Below, piece by piece: positions 37,911-49,450 of a DNA stretch of 64,000 nucleotides. Where the stretch lies: NCBI GenBank assembly GCA_020086605.1, contig JACBWW010000008.1, positions 14,758,029 through 14,822,028 of the forward strand, in the 5' to 3' direction. The notes below the pieces were generated by a model. The model made no database searches. It was not told the DNA's origin and was given only the letters and a program-made list of their open reading frames with translations. The translations under genes were made by a program, and so were the position numbers. The stretch comes from Lanius collurio (taxonomy: Eukaryota > Chordata > Aves > Passeriformes > Laniidae). Numbering within the stretch: position 1 is the stretch's first letter; each line of letters starts with the position of its first letter.

Positions 37911-38155
37911 GGTAATGGGCAGAAACCGATGCACAGGAAGTTCCACCTGAACACAAAGAAGAACTTCTTTGCTGTGCAGGTGACTGTGCACTGAACAAAT
38001 TGCCCAGAGAGGTTGTGGAATCTTCCTCACTGGCAGAGACAACTGTCTGGACACAGTCCTGTGAAATGTGCTCTGGGATCATCCTGCTGGAGCAGGGAGG
38101 TTGGATCACATAACCCACTGTGGTCCCTTCCAACATCACCCATTCTGTGATGTGA
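36985..38155 (+). mobile_element. CR1 LINE, 5'-truncated, sense
   Basis: A well-preserved 1.17-kb CR1 3' half. It runs from RT motif A, through CTGTCAGTTGTGGTGTCCCC (RT motif B), GACCTTGACAGGATGG, CTGTACTCAGCTCTGGTGAG and AGGCTGAGGGAGCTGGGCCT, to GGTCCCTTCCAACATCACCC and a short ATTCTGTGATGTG tail near 38142-38154. It is of a different CR1 subfamily from the 17380-19500 copy. The ending agrees with a complete 3' terminus. The start is where the copy was truncated on insertion. Confidence 0.9.
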
Positions 38156-39900
38156 TCAGAAAAATAAGGGAGAAGGAACTTTTTTGCATTTATTGCATTC
38201 TATAAACAGCTTTTGTACTAGCCATGAAAAAGAATCAGAATGGTCAAGAGATTCTGTAACAAAAGAGATGCAGGAATTCATCAAGAGATCAGGTTCTGCC
38301 ATCATCACAATTATATGGCTGAAAATTCACTTTGGCAATATTGCAGCAAATAAATCTTGTCCCACAAAAAGCTGGGCCAGAAAGATCACCAGTGAGAATT
38401 CCAGATACTACAAGATGCTAGAAAAACGTGTATCACCTTTCAAGCTTAAAGCAATAGAAATTGTGATTTCATATCTGGATATCCTCTCAGATCCCTTGGC
38501 TTTTTTGATTGCCAACTAGTGGAACAACTGGGAGGCTACCAAGACTGTGGTTTGGAATTTCCTGAGGAGTTTAGCTGTAGTATGTCCTACTTCTTGACAA
38601 TGATTGCAGATGTCTGATACCCACAATGGGATTTTATTGCAAACTGTGGGTGCAGTTAATTCTGCTTTGATTTTTTTCCAGCTGTCATGAGTCTTCCCTT
38701 CGGGGATGTTAAAATACCTGTTATTTTTAAAAACCACCACTAGAGGTCCAGTTCCTGTTGTAGTGCATAAATATTTTTGGCTTTCAACATTTTAACCCAA
38801 ATGCTACATCACAAGGATGAGAACTGACACATAATGCAAACAAAGATAATGATGATTTTGGATATGTGGTGTGGTGTTGGTTCCCTATCTCTTGAGCAAG
38901 ATAGTTCCCAGAAGGGCTGCCTGAACACCATTGTGCGAGTTCCTTTGAGTCAATTTTCACCTCTCAGTAGACATCTCATTCAGCAGAACCTGAACCTAGA
39001 CAGAGGCTGTAGAAATGTGCACAGCCTGCAGCCTTGTAGCCAAGACAGGAAAAACCCTAAGGGCTCTGGTATAGAGAAAGGGTCTTGGTCAGACAAGGTA
39101 TTGATATCTGTGGGTTGCCGAACACTGTTGCATGGGTGAGGGCACAGAGACTAGACACTTGTGTCTGTGTCCCCTTGTACAACATCTGCCCCAAACAGAG
39201 CCAAACAAGGCTAAAGAGTGCCCTCTGCCATAGCAGCAAAGCCACTTTCTTCACCTTGCTGAGACTTGTGAAGACAGTGGGCACTCTTTAATAGGATCTG
39301 CTAATTTAAAATACTTTTGCAGTGCCCACGAATGACCAGCTTCACCCGTCGAGATTAAATTATGTGGCAGAGAGGAGGATTTTCACCACTTTTTTTATTC
39401 ATCTGTGAAATTCTGAAGGTGACTCATTATAGTCTCTGAACCCTTCTCAGAGTCTTCCCTGCATTAAGGTGATAACACTGTTGATGAGCTATGTTCAGTT
39501 GCGTTTAAAGCCAGGTGGAGATTCCCTCTGTTCCTATTAGAGCTTGTACTTCTTGAAAGACACCAGGGATTTTAATCCTACAGAATTTTCTACATATTTC
39601 AGTGACAGTTCTCTTTCAAAAAGGGGTGAGACTAAGATCTTCTGGCATGAAAAAGTGATTGTCTTATCCACCCCCAAATTAGTGAATCCAGCCATATCTC
39701 TAAAATTCTAGTCCCCGGGACTCTGATACTTAATTATTGACAGAAATTCAAACACCATTAAGAAAAGATAATTGGTGGGTTCCAAGAAGAGAACTGTTGA
39801 TGTTCTCAGAGCTCTCAGCAGGGCAAGGTGAACTCCAGAGCTTCTTTTCTGTCAGTACTTACTATTCAACGATGCTGCTGTTGCTAAGAACAGGCAGCTG
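38156..39900. other. Intergenic, no gene seen
   Basis: No recognised gene or repeat. Confidence 0.5.
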
Positions 39901-39991
39901 AATTATCATCTTGAAATTCCTATGTAAAAACTCAGACCATCAAGCTCTTGGCTACTGTGAGTTTTCACATAGGAATTTCAAGATAATAATT
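39901..39991. repeat. 34-bp near-perfect inverted repeat (hairpin)
   Basis: The left arm 39901-39934 and right arm 39958-39991 are reverse complements at 32 of 34 positions, with a 23-nt loop between. The two mismatches are A-C and C-A. As RNA this would form a long stem-loop in the size range of a microRNA precursor. As DNA it may be a small palindromic element. I do not recognise the sequence as a named family. Confidence 0.75.
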
Positions 39992-41865
39992 GAAGCAGGC
40001 AGGTTTTAGAGAATGTATTTCTTCAGAAAAGTCCTACGGGTATCTCACATTGCATTCTCAGTGCGCCACCTAGGCACGCTCCCTAGAGGCTGCTCCCTAG
40101 AGGCTGCTCTTAACCAGTGCTGCCTGTACTTCGGACGATCCAGTTTTTCATAAGAATTTGTTTAAGTCTGGGTAGGTCATGTTCTGCTGCCTGATAGTTA
40201 AAAGTTACCTTGACTAAATCTTTGTAGATTTGGTGTCTTTCACCTCTGCATGTTTCAAAGAGATATACCAATAGCAGGATGTGACTTACCCTTCAGACTG
40301 TGTAGTGCACCAGCCTGATAATTTCAACATGTAGATACTGAGCTGGCCTTGTAATGCTGTCTGATATAGAGGAATCGTTCTGGTAAACAAGATGGATTTT
40401 CTGAATTGTTCATTTTTTTTCTTTAAATATTGGCACGCATTGCTCTCTGACAGATCATTTGATTGTAGATTAGAAGAAAATACAATGAGAGAAGCATAGC
40501 TCTTGTCTGTTTAGGCTGCAAGATGCTTGTGACCTGTTGAGTTAATGAAGATGTTGACTGTTTGTTAGTATTATTTGCCTAAGCTTTGGTGTCTGATAAT
40601 CAGCTGAGCAATCCATTGCACGTTTTCACTAATGTCTGCATAACTTGTATTGCATCCACCAACACCAACACTGTTGATGTCTGCAGCAGTGTTAGTGGGC
40701 TTGGAAATTGTATCAAGTACAGCTTGCAGTACATAATCAGGTGTTTCTTGGTCTTCCTTCAAGGAGCTGTCTGAGACCAAGTTAGACATGTTATTTTTCT
40801 GTAAGTGTATTGCATGCATCTTCAGCTATGCTATTTCAGGTTTGACCCAGGTTTGTGCCCTTTCCTGCATGTATAAGTCACAGGTGCTAAGAATAGTAGC
40901 TGACTTTTCTGGAAGATATGCATTCTTCCACATAGTTCTATTTACAGCTTGTGTGTGAAGCTGTACTAGGATTATCACGGATGTGATTGTTTCCCCTTAC
41001 CTAAACATCGTATGTACAGCAGTCCAGTCCCTTCATAGTGTTAGAGAATTGTTGTAAGCGGGGAATACTTGCAACATGTACAAGACAGGGATGAATGTTG
41101 GAAGGAAATATGAAGCGATATTTGACGGATGTTCAGAGATGTTTATTTTCCCCCAGTTGCATGGCTGGAGTTCCCAGGCACGGGACTCAGAGCTCTTCCC
41201 AGGCCCTGGGCACACAAACCAACCAACCAGGAACAGGTATAGGGCACATGTGACATGGGACCAGGGGCAAACCCATACATCCAGAGCCTCTCCCCAACCA
41301 GGACTTCAGGGCAAGGTATCCCAACAGAGAATCACACCCCTCTGTAGAGTTTCTGAAGCCCCTGTGACACTTTGATATTGTACAGAAGTACAATATTCAT
41401 GCCAAAGGAGGGATACAATACCCTTGTTCTGTTTCACTGGTCTTTGTTAAATTTGTACAGACTTCATACAGACCTAGCATGTGTCTTGGCTGTGCAGCTT
41501 GTCAATGGTTTTGAATCATCTTAGGTGAAATATGTGTCCCTCCAAACACTGAGGAAAGTGACTTTGAACCATTCCAGTCACGGACTGATACTCACCTTTG
41601 GGAAAGTTTCTGTTATAATGCAGTGCACAGAAGCTTTGCTTGTTACATAAAAAGGTCATGCAGATACCAACCTATAGACGCCACCTCTCCTGAGGAGTTC
41701 TGCAATTTAATAATGAGCTCAGAAGTAAAACACTCATCACCTTTGCTTGGGACCTATTTCCTCTGCTTTGACATATTCTGTCTTCCAGTGGTTACAGGAT
41801 GTTACTCCTGTTTTTCTAGTGATCTGATAGACCTCATCTTTTGTGGGCTCTTTATCACAGCTCTG
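39992..41865. other. Intergenic, small repeats only
   Basis: It contains two tandem 14-bp units GCTCCCTAGAGGCT (40078-40105) and a perfect 9-bp palindrome ATATTGTAC/GTACAATAT with a 4-nt spacer (41375-41396). No gene recognised. Confidence 0.5.
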
Positions 41866-41871
41866 TCTCTT
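41866..41871. repeat. Left target-site duplication TCTCTT
   Basis: A six-base direct repeat abutting the LTR. The second copy is at 42307-42312. Confidence 0.75.
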
Positions 41872-42306
41872 TGTCGCTGTTGGGGTGGTCACAACACACA
41901 CAGACAGTGCCTCTTTCAAGGGCCAAAAAAGCCATTTATTAAACAAAGCAGCCTCTTTTATACACCTTTTGTATGTTATAATTTGTGTTGCAGATTCATT
42001 GGCTGCTGAACTACTACAGTAGACCCACAGGCTATTACTAACTACAACATACTACCAATGCTACGTATGGCATAAGCATTCAAGCATTCAGAAAAATAAC
42101 AGGTGCAGATATGTTGCTGTTTTTCTCGTTCTATTGTTTAACTTTCTTGCTTCTGTTGATACTACATTCTCATGGGTAAAAACTAATTGTTTTTCCTCTC
42201 ACGGCCTTTTCTCATAGCCCTTCTCTAGCTGAAGTAACAGGCCTGAGCCATAATTTTACAAAGGCAGCAAGGCCTTAATTTTATAAGGTTTTACTTAAAT
42301 TCCACA
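41872..42306 (-). mobile_element. Solo ERV LTR (435 bp), minus strand, 6-bp TSD
   Basis: On the minus strand it begins TGTGGAATTTAAGTA and ends CCCCAACAGCGACA (TGT...ACA), flanked by TCTCTT on both sides (41866-41871, 42307-42312). Reading the minus strand, a clean TATAAAAG lies at 41955-41962, followed by AATAAA at 41935-41940 and then a U5-like tail. That gives a standard promoter and poly-A layout with a very short R region. No gag-pol-env relic lies beside it, so it is a solo LTR. The 6-bp TSD suggests a class II (ERVK-like) origin. Non-coding. Confidence 0.85.
41955..41962 (-). promoter_or_regulatory. LTR TATA box (TATAAAAG)
   Basis: A perfect TATAAAAG on the minus strand inside the solo LTR, about 15 nt upstream of the LTR AATAAA. 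Whether it still drives transcription is unknown. Confidence 0.6.
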
Positions 42307-42312
42307 TCTCTT

Positions 42313-45300
42313 CTGCTCCCACACTCAGAATACTTGCTCTGCACTTATGTCAGGGCTGGGAGAGTCAGATCCCAGGGGGAGCTCCCTACCACCCTTACTG
42401 CTATTTGCTGACTTCAGACTACCTTCCTCATATAAATAAAGACATTTCTGTTTATTTTTCTGAGGTATGGGCACTGTTCCCATTTCTTTGTGTTTCCTCT
42501 GTGTTTTTGTACCTTCCGGCTCATAATAAGGCATATGAAGCAGAAATCTTGATTTATGGCATTTTATTTATTCTCACTTCATTCAGAAGCGATTTCTATT
42601 AGCCACTGGAACAGAGCTCTGTGGTGTGGAATCTTTTCTTTGCTATTGCAGTAACTTATCCTATCCTGTTCTCTCTCCCACCACTCCATGCTGGAGTATT
42701 GACTTCTCCCCCAGCTATTTGTGTTGGCACCTTTGGCAATAGCATTTCAGCCCCAGCATTCTTTCCAGGTCAGGAACAGCAGGGAGTTTTCCTTCTGACT
42801 GCTTCTGATAATTTCCTACAAGGTGAAAAAAAAAAGGAGTGTGTGCTCTGAGCTCCCAAATGGGCATTGATTTACATGTTTGGAGTTACAGGTCTAGACA
42901 GCCATTTTACTAATGACATTTCAAAAGTGCAAATATGCTTTTTTTTAAACCCACCTTCTGTCATCCTTCTCCAGAAACAGACAATCAAAATGTCTTGCAG
43001 GTGAAGCTATCTCCCATGGCCTCTGGGTATTGCTGCTTGTCAGTTATTTCTTTTTGAGATCTAATGTTGACAAAAGCAAGCGCCTCTCAATAAATCTTCA
43101 TGAGTGGGCTCCTTTAGGTGAAGTTCCCAGTTGTAAATTTAAATGTTATTTACTGTCTGTGTAGGAAATTAGTGTAGGAAGACTAAGCAAAAGGCCCTGT
43201 GAAAGGAGAGTGTGATTTTATTTTGCAAATCTCTGTGTAAGTTGTTTCTACCCACTGACATTCTCGCAAGCACATATTCCAAAGGAGGAAGACATATAGT
43301 CAAGTTTCCCGACTGTTTTCTTCCCACTTTGGGCATTTGTGCTGCTATGGTCTTTTGTCCTGTTGGGAGATCTGGAAGAAGCACAGTACGTTGCACCAGG
43401 CTGTACTTCTGTTACCACCCTCCTTGCACCACGGCGTGGCTTCATCAGAGCACTGGCTGTCTGACCTTGTTGTAAACATCATATTCCTCTGTCTCGATCA
43501 CTTTCATTGCTTACACTCAAGTCCTGTGAGTACAGGCCATTCTTCTAACCCTTTCTCTTTTTTCCCTTTTCCCCTGCTTTCACATGCAAATTTTCACTTT
43601 ATGTTAGAATTGTCATATTTCTGTTACAAATCTTTGCACCTGCCAGCAGGTGTTAGGATAGCTTGGGGATGGAGATTTTCAAAGGACACCATATGGCAGG
43701 TTTTCTCACTAAGTGTAGTCCCATGTCACACACTAATGCCAATACAACCCCACTTTGTGCCTCTCATCCCTACTTGTTTTCACAAAATAATGAGTAGCAC
43801 TTTATATTTTTTAAGAAGCCATGCATTCCTGATACTTGTGGAGGTATTAGGCCTGGAGGAGGATGGTCTCTTCAAAGAAAAATGACCTAAAATTAATTTG
43901 GAGGAGTACTAATAGGAAGCCACGTTTTAGGTTGATTCAATTGCTTCACACAAACAAAAGTGGCCTCTCTGCTGAGGCTTCAGCCTGAATATGAAGACTT
44001 TGATTGCCTCGGAAGTGAGACCTGCCTGGGAGGAGAGCATCAAAACACACTCCACATACATGGCCCAGCCCCCTTGAGGAAAGGCACACTGTGCCATCTG
44101 CTGTCTCCAGCACAGCAGAGGCATGCCAGTCGTTTTCAGCAAACAGAAATGTTGGCATGGAATAGGGAGCAGTAATACTTTCATGCTGTCAGCAGAGCTT
44201 TCTCCATTCTTTAGGAAAATTCATCCTTTTGTTTCTTGCCTTTGTCTTGTGCAAATTCTAACTGGGCCTGTCTTTGTTTAAAAACTCCTGGTCCTGCTGA
44301 AGAAGCATATTTCTTAAACACTGAGCTCAAAGGATCTTATTGATAAGCTGCTGAGCTTCCAGAGTGTCATGATGAAGTCCTTGTGAGACATATGTTACAA
44401 AGACCTTACATGAAAGATACCCATTTTCTTTCACTATAAAAAAAGTTACAGAAAATGGTTCTAACAGTGAGTAGAGTGTAAATAAACAAATTACAGGCAA
44501 AAAAATTCTAGCAATATAGTTATTCTGTAGTTTTGTATGAAAACATATTATCTTTATTAGCTGCAAAAGCAAACTTAGAATCATCTGCAGGATTTTTTAG
44601 TAATTCATTTAATTTCCTGTTTTCTGAGTTATTTGACTTCTAGAGCATGTTAAGACCGAGGCTGAAAGCATCAACTGCTGTTCTTTGAAGATGATACAGG
44701 AAACTCAGGAAACTCGAGTTTCAAAAGATTAGCCAGTTCATAAGAGGAGTATATTTTACCAAGTCCATGTATATTCCAAATAGTGAACTGACTCTCAACT
44801 GGGCTGTGGTAACCAGCAGCCTCCATCTGTTTTAAAAACGGAGAATTAATGTTTTTCCCAAATGCCGAGGACCTGAGAAAAAAAGGTATATATAAGATAG
44901 TTGTGTAACAGTGACAGAAAATAAGTACCTGCCACCTTTAATGCATAAAAATAGTTGAGGTCCTTTCTCCTCACTGCCTCCTAGTCCCACCTCCGCCCCA
45001 ATGTAAAGATCAGGTCTTCAGTGATAATCTCTTCCCCAATAAAGCATTGCAAATGTTTTCCTTCCCACACCTCAAATCCAGAGCCAGAAACCTCCTCTTC
45101 AGGGAAACCTGAGTTTGTTGTTGGGGAGTAGTGAAGCCATCACTCCAGGATTGCCAAAGAACCATGGGTTAGGGCTTTGTCTCATAGTGTACAGATCTTT
45201 GGCAGCTCTGCCCTGTCCCTCTGGGATCCCTGGGCCTGTACAGACTGTGGTCTCACTCCCATTAGGGACCCCCAGCCAATATGCCTAACTTTGGCTTCCA

Positions 45301-48300
45301 GAGAGCCTCAGAAACACCCAATGAAAAGGCTGCAGCATGAATTGGGGACATATGAAAATGAATCCGGATGAGGGATGTGGAAATAGTCATATGGATTCCT
45401 CTTAAAGGCGAGATGTAGAGATGAATGGCAGTGCCCATAATGCCCGTGCCTTTATTCTTGTGTCACCTGCTCCCAGGGCCCCATGACACCACCCTGTAAC
45501 CCTCCCAAGCATTAGGGTTAGGATCAAGGGCATGAGTGCCATCTTACAGAGGCAATTCAGCTCCCCTCTAGACACAGAACAAGCTCAGCAGCCAAAGCCT
45601 CTAAGCAAAGTAAATCTTTCAGAAGCTAAATTCAGAAATTATCACAGAAATTACCACCACTGGATACCAAGGGAATGCCCTGGTTGCCCAATTCAACAAA
45701 CGCCAAACTCCTGCACAGGCTTCTTCTTTGCTCCTGGGGAAGAAAATCAGCCAAGTAAGGGAAGAGAAAGGCTCCTCAAGAAAAGCTTTTATCTAACTTC
45801 AAAGGCAAGATCTTCAGAGAGGGATGGATTAATGAGCTTATTAGCAAACAAGTTCCATGCTTCTAGAGATAACGGCCATATCTGATTTCTGGCACTAAAA
45901 CCTTTTGATTCTTCCCATATTTGCAGTCCATATCCCTTGAGTTATCTACTTCCAGGACCAAGCCTCTATTGTAAGGCTGAAAGGTAGGCCTGGTGCATAC
46001 AGATGAAGTGTAGTTCCACGACAGCTAGACCAGGAAGAAAGCAAGAATCTCAGGACTCAAAATCCAGAAGAGAGGCTATGACCATCCAGTCTGAGCTTTT
46101 CTAAAACTTAGGCCAGTGATGCATCCTGAATTCATTTCAGCTCACATTGGAGCAGACCAATTGGAAAAGTAGTGCTCTCCATTTTAAAGTTTCCATGGAT
46201 TTCTTTACTAGAAGGCATTTTCTGATCTATTAATCATTCTTAGTTCTGCTCTGCCTCTAATTCACCAGCACCCTTTTGAACTGCAGGCATCAGAAGCTGT
46301 CTGAACACATTGGAATTTGCTCTGATGTCAAAGACAGGCATGTGACAACTTCTTCGCAACTGGAAGCAGGCCCATTTTCAAGACATCTTTTAGCTGCTGT
46401 GGCCCCTTGTCCCATGGGGAGCTCACAAATAGCTAACTATCTGCCATGAGCCCTCATTCTCCTTCAAACTGCTGGGATGAGTTCCCCTACTCTACAAACA
46501 TTCATGATGCTTTGTCATCTTCAATGGATGATTTGCCATTTAGCTGTATTCAAATGTACTCTGTTTGCTTACCCCACACAGTTAGCCTGTCTAGGTTCCA
46601 CATGGTTGTATCTTTATTTTGCATCCTTCGCATTCAGGGGTATTTTTTACCATCTGTGCTGCTAACAGGCACTGTGATAGAAAATAAAGAGAATATTAGT
46701 TATTCACTCCAGGAAAAACAGGGAGGGTGACTACTCTTCAGCACCTTCCTTCCCTTTTCTCTCTCTTGTGGCTGCTGCCATTTTGGCTGAGCATAAGGAC
46801 TGTTACAAAAGAGGACAGTGCATAGTAACACAGATGGAGAAGGGCTGCTTTGGTTTACAGCAAGTGTGTGGGATCTGCTCCAGAGCCTCCCCTCAGCGCT
46901 CATCCCCAGGCAGTCCATGGGAGGCAGGGCACGGACACAGAGATGACCACCTTGCACAGCTGACACACTCAAGCTTGCTGGCAGGCACATGGGAACGAGC
47001 TCTAAGCTGGCTATCCAGTTATCCCAGCAGCCAGCCATGGGGCTTCCCGTGGCCAGCTGACCCAGCCCCTTCACCGAGGCCTTGATTGTCCTGACTGCTG
47101 TCCACTGGCATCCCAGGCTGCCTCTGCAACTAGCATGGCCTCGGCTCTGTGCTGTGTATTCAAAGGCCATTCTGGATTCAGTAATGCTTAATTTCTAAGG
47201 TACTTTTTAAGAACACCTTCCAGAATTACAGTTTGTAAAATCTACCTCAGTTTCTTTTCTCATTTGCCTTTTGACTACCACGGGGAATTAATTAGTACCA
47301 GCATGAATGTAAGAACTGCAGGAAGCAGAACAAGCTACATGAACTTTCTTGAGTCTATTCAGCTCCCAGAGAGTTCTCATCAGCACCTTCCTTCCCCAAA
47401 TGTCCTTCCCCTTCATCCAAATGTCATCCTTGGTTTGCTTCTTTCAGAAAACTGTTCCTGTGTGTTTAAAATGATCCTGTTCATCTGAGCTAATTAAAGC
47501 CTGCAGACTAACAGGCACATTTTGCTCCTTTTTCCATCTACAAATGCTGGAGTTGCTGTATGTGCTAAGATGTATGGTAGGTTTTTGTGGTTAAACTATG
47601 ACAGCTTTATGTGCGATAAAAGGAATGTATCTGAGCTGATAGTGTTTATTGCAGAACTGATTTTAAGTGTTCTTTTTTATTTTGATGTTTCAATAACCTA
47701 ATAATTTTAATTTCAGTAAGAGAGAAAAAATAACATTCTCATTTTTTAAAGCAGTTTTATATGAAAGTTAATATTAAATAGGTTAATGTTATAATTTGGT
47801 TTATTAACTCTTTCAAATATTTTTTGGCCAGCTCCTGATAAAACTTTTTAAATGAAAATCTTTTGGCATAATACTTCAAGAATGCTGTAAGAAATTTATT
47901 CTATATCTGCCTTTTGAACCTATAGTGATTTGCTAACTAAATCTATGGCTTTGAAAATTTGCTTTTTAGTCTGTGTAATGGGCTATTAAGCAAAAAATAA
48001 TGGAGAAATCTAATGTGGAACATGTCACTGTATGCCCTATTCTCATTTTTTACTGTTGTCACTACCTTCATAACATAATAAAAACTGCACAAATTTGGAA
48101 GGAAATACATGCAAGGCTATTTTACCAGGCAAACCTAGAATGATGCACAGACACATTTCTGTTGAGATTTATGAACAGCATTCTTTAATTTTTCTTATGT
48201 TTTGGTATTGGTTCATCTGTGATCTTTAATTGTTGTCTACAATTTGCCCTGTTGTGTGCAACCCCTTTTGAAAACACAAGTGCTATTCTCTGCTTGAATT

Positions 48301-49386
48301 AGCAAAGGCTGTTCCCATAGCATATATTAAGACCCTGTTGGAATGAAATGTATGCGTGGCAAACTAGATTTATAGACAGATGGATAAGACAGGCAAATAG
48401 ATGAATTAGATAGAGATCCAGTCCCAGCTGACATTTGTTGAATCAATACTAAAATAGCTGTGTTAAACCACAAGGCTTTTACACTGGGTATGTTGACAGC
48501 AATTAATGAGTGGAGAACAAGAAGCAGCTTCTTCCAAAGCAGGATAATGGGACAGCATTTTCATTGATGATCTTAGCAAGCCAAGGGCATTGCTGTCTCC
48601 ACATGGACAATATTTGCTATTTAAGAACGTATAGTACTGGTACAGGTTTCTCAGGTCATCTTGTAATTCAGAGTGAGGAGGTTTTAAGTACTGGGTGAAG
48701 GGGAGCCTAACACAAATTCCATTGTTTCTAATGCTAAGAGTAACTCCTGCAATTAACACAGGCCTTCCCCTGGCTTAAAGGCAAGGAATGGGGGTGTTGA
48801 AAGACATATCCTGAGACAGGTTGAGCTGCTTAGCACCAGCTCTTGGAGGGGTACTCTTTGCCAGGTGATGACTCTGATACTACTACCAGCCCTTACATAT
48901 TCTGGGCTGTGTGTCACTTAGTCAGAAACTGATGCCCTAATGCAGTATTATTTATTGCAATAATGCCTTGACTATCTGCAAGGCTGGAGTCCTTTCACAA
49001 TACTACAAAATGCTGTAGCAAGTTCTAATCCCGAGGACTGATGGCTCACTCCTGTTGTACTTTTGGGGATCTTCTTTTCTTGTGCAAGCAGAGACTGCAG
49101 CATACCTTCCCATGGAAAACCATGCATGTTCTTTGTAGTACAAAACCCAGGCATGAAAGTGCTGCCTGAGACTCAAACTCAGTAAGGTAGGCAAAACCTG
49201 CTATGAGAAAAAATCAGATCAGTGGTCATTCTAAGGTAAAACAACCAGCTAAAGGGCAGAAGAAGCAGTAAGTATGTGAACATGAGTTCAAACCACTACC
49301 AGTACTTCTGCATTGACTGTAAGCCTGTGAGGAGGTGTTCCATTAGCAAAGATTCAAACCTTGCATGTCAGATTTTTCTAGGGTTA
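42313..49386. other. Intergenic, no gene seen
   Basis: About 7 kb without a recognisable gene or mobile element. A 182-codon open frame at 43337-43885 (+) has no domain, no homology I know and no splice or promoter context. A degenerate GATA-like patch is at 48375-48416. A moderately GC-rich patch lies at about 46740-47110. Confidence 0.5.
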
Positions 49387-49450
49387 AAACAAACAAACTA
49401 ACAAACACCCAAAACCAAACCTAACCAAACCAAACCAAAACCTCCAAAAC
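49387..49450. repeat. A/C-rich low-complexity tract (AACCAAACC)
   Basis: Irregular (AAACC)n and (AAAC)n units. Confidence 0.75.

Noticed and set aside
43337..43885. Longest free-standing plus-strand open frame (182 codons)
   Set aside because: No recognisable domain, low-complexity and Cys/His/Leu-rich composition, and no promoter or splice context. The length is within chance for this amount of sequence.
46700..47170. 156-codon minus-strand open frame in a GC-rich patch
   Set aside because: No domain or family match that I know, no intron or start context, and a competing open frame on the opposite strand.
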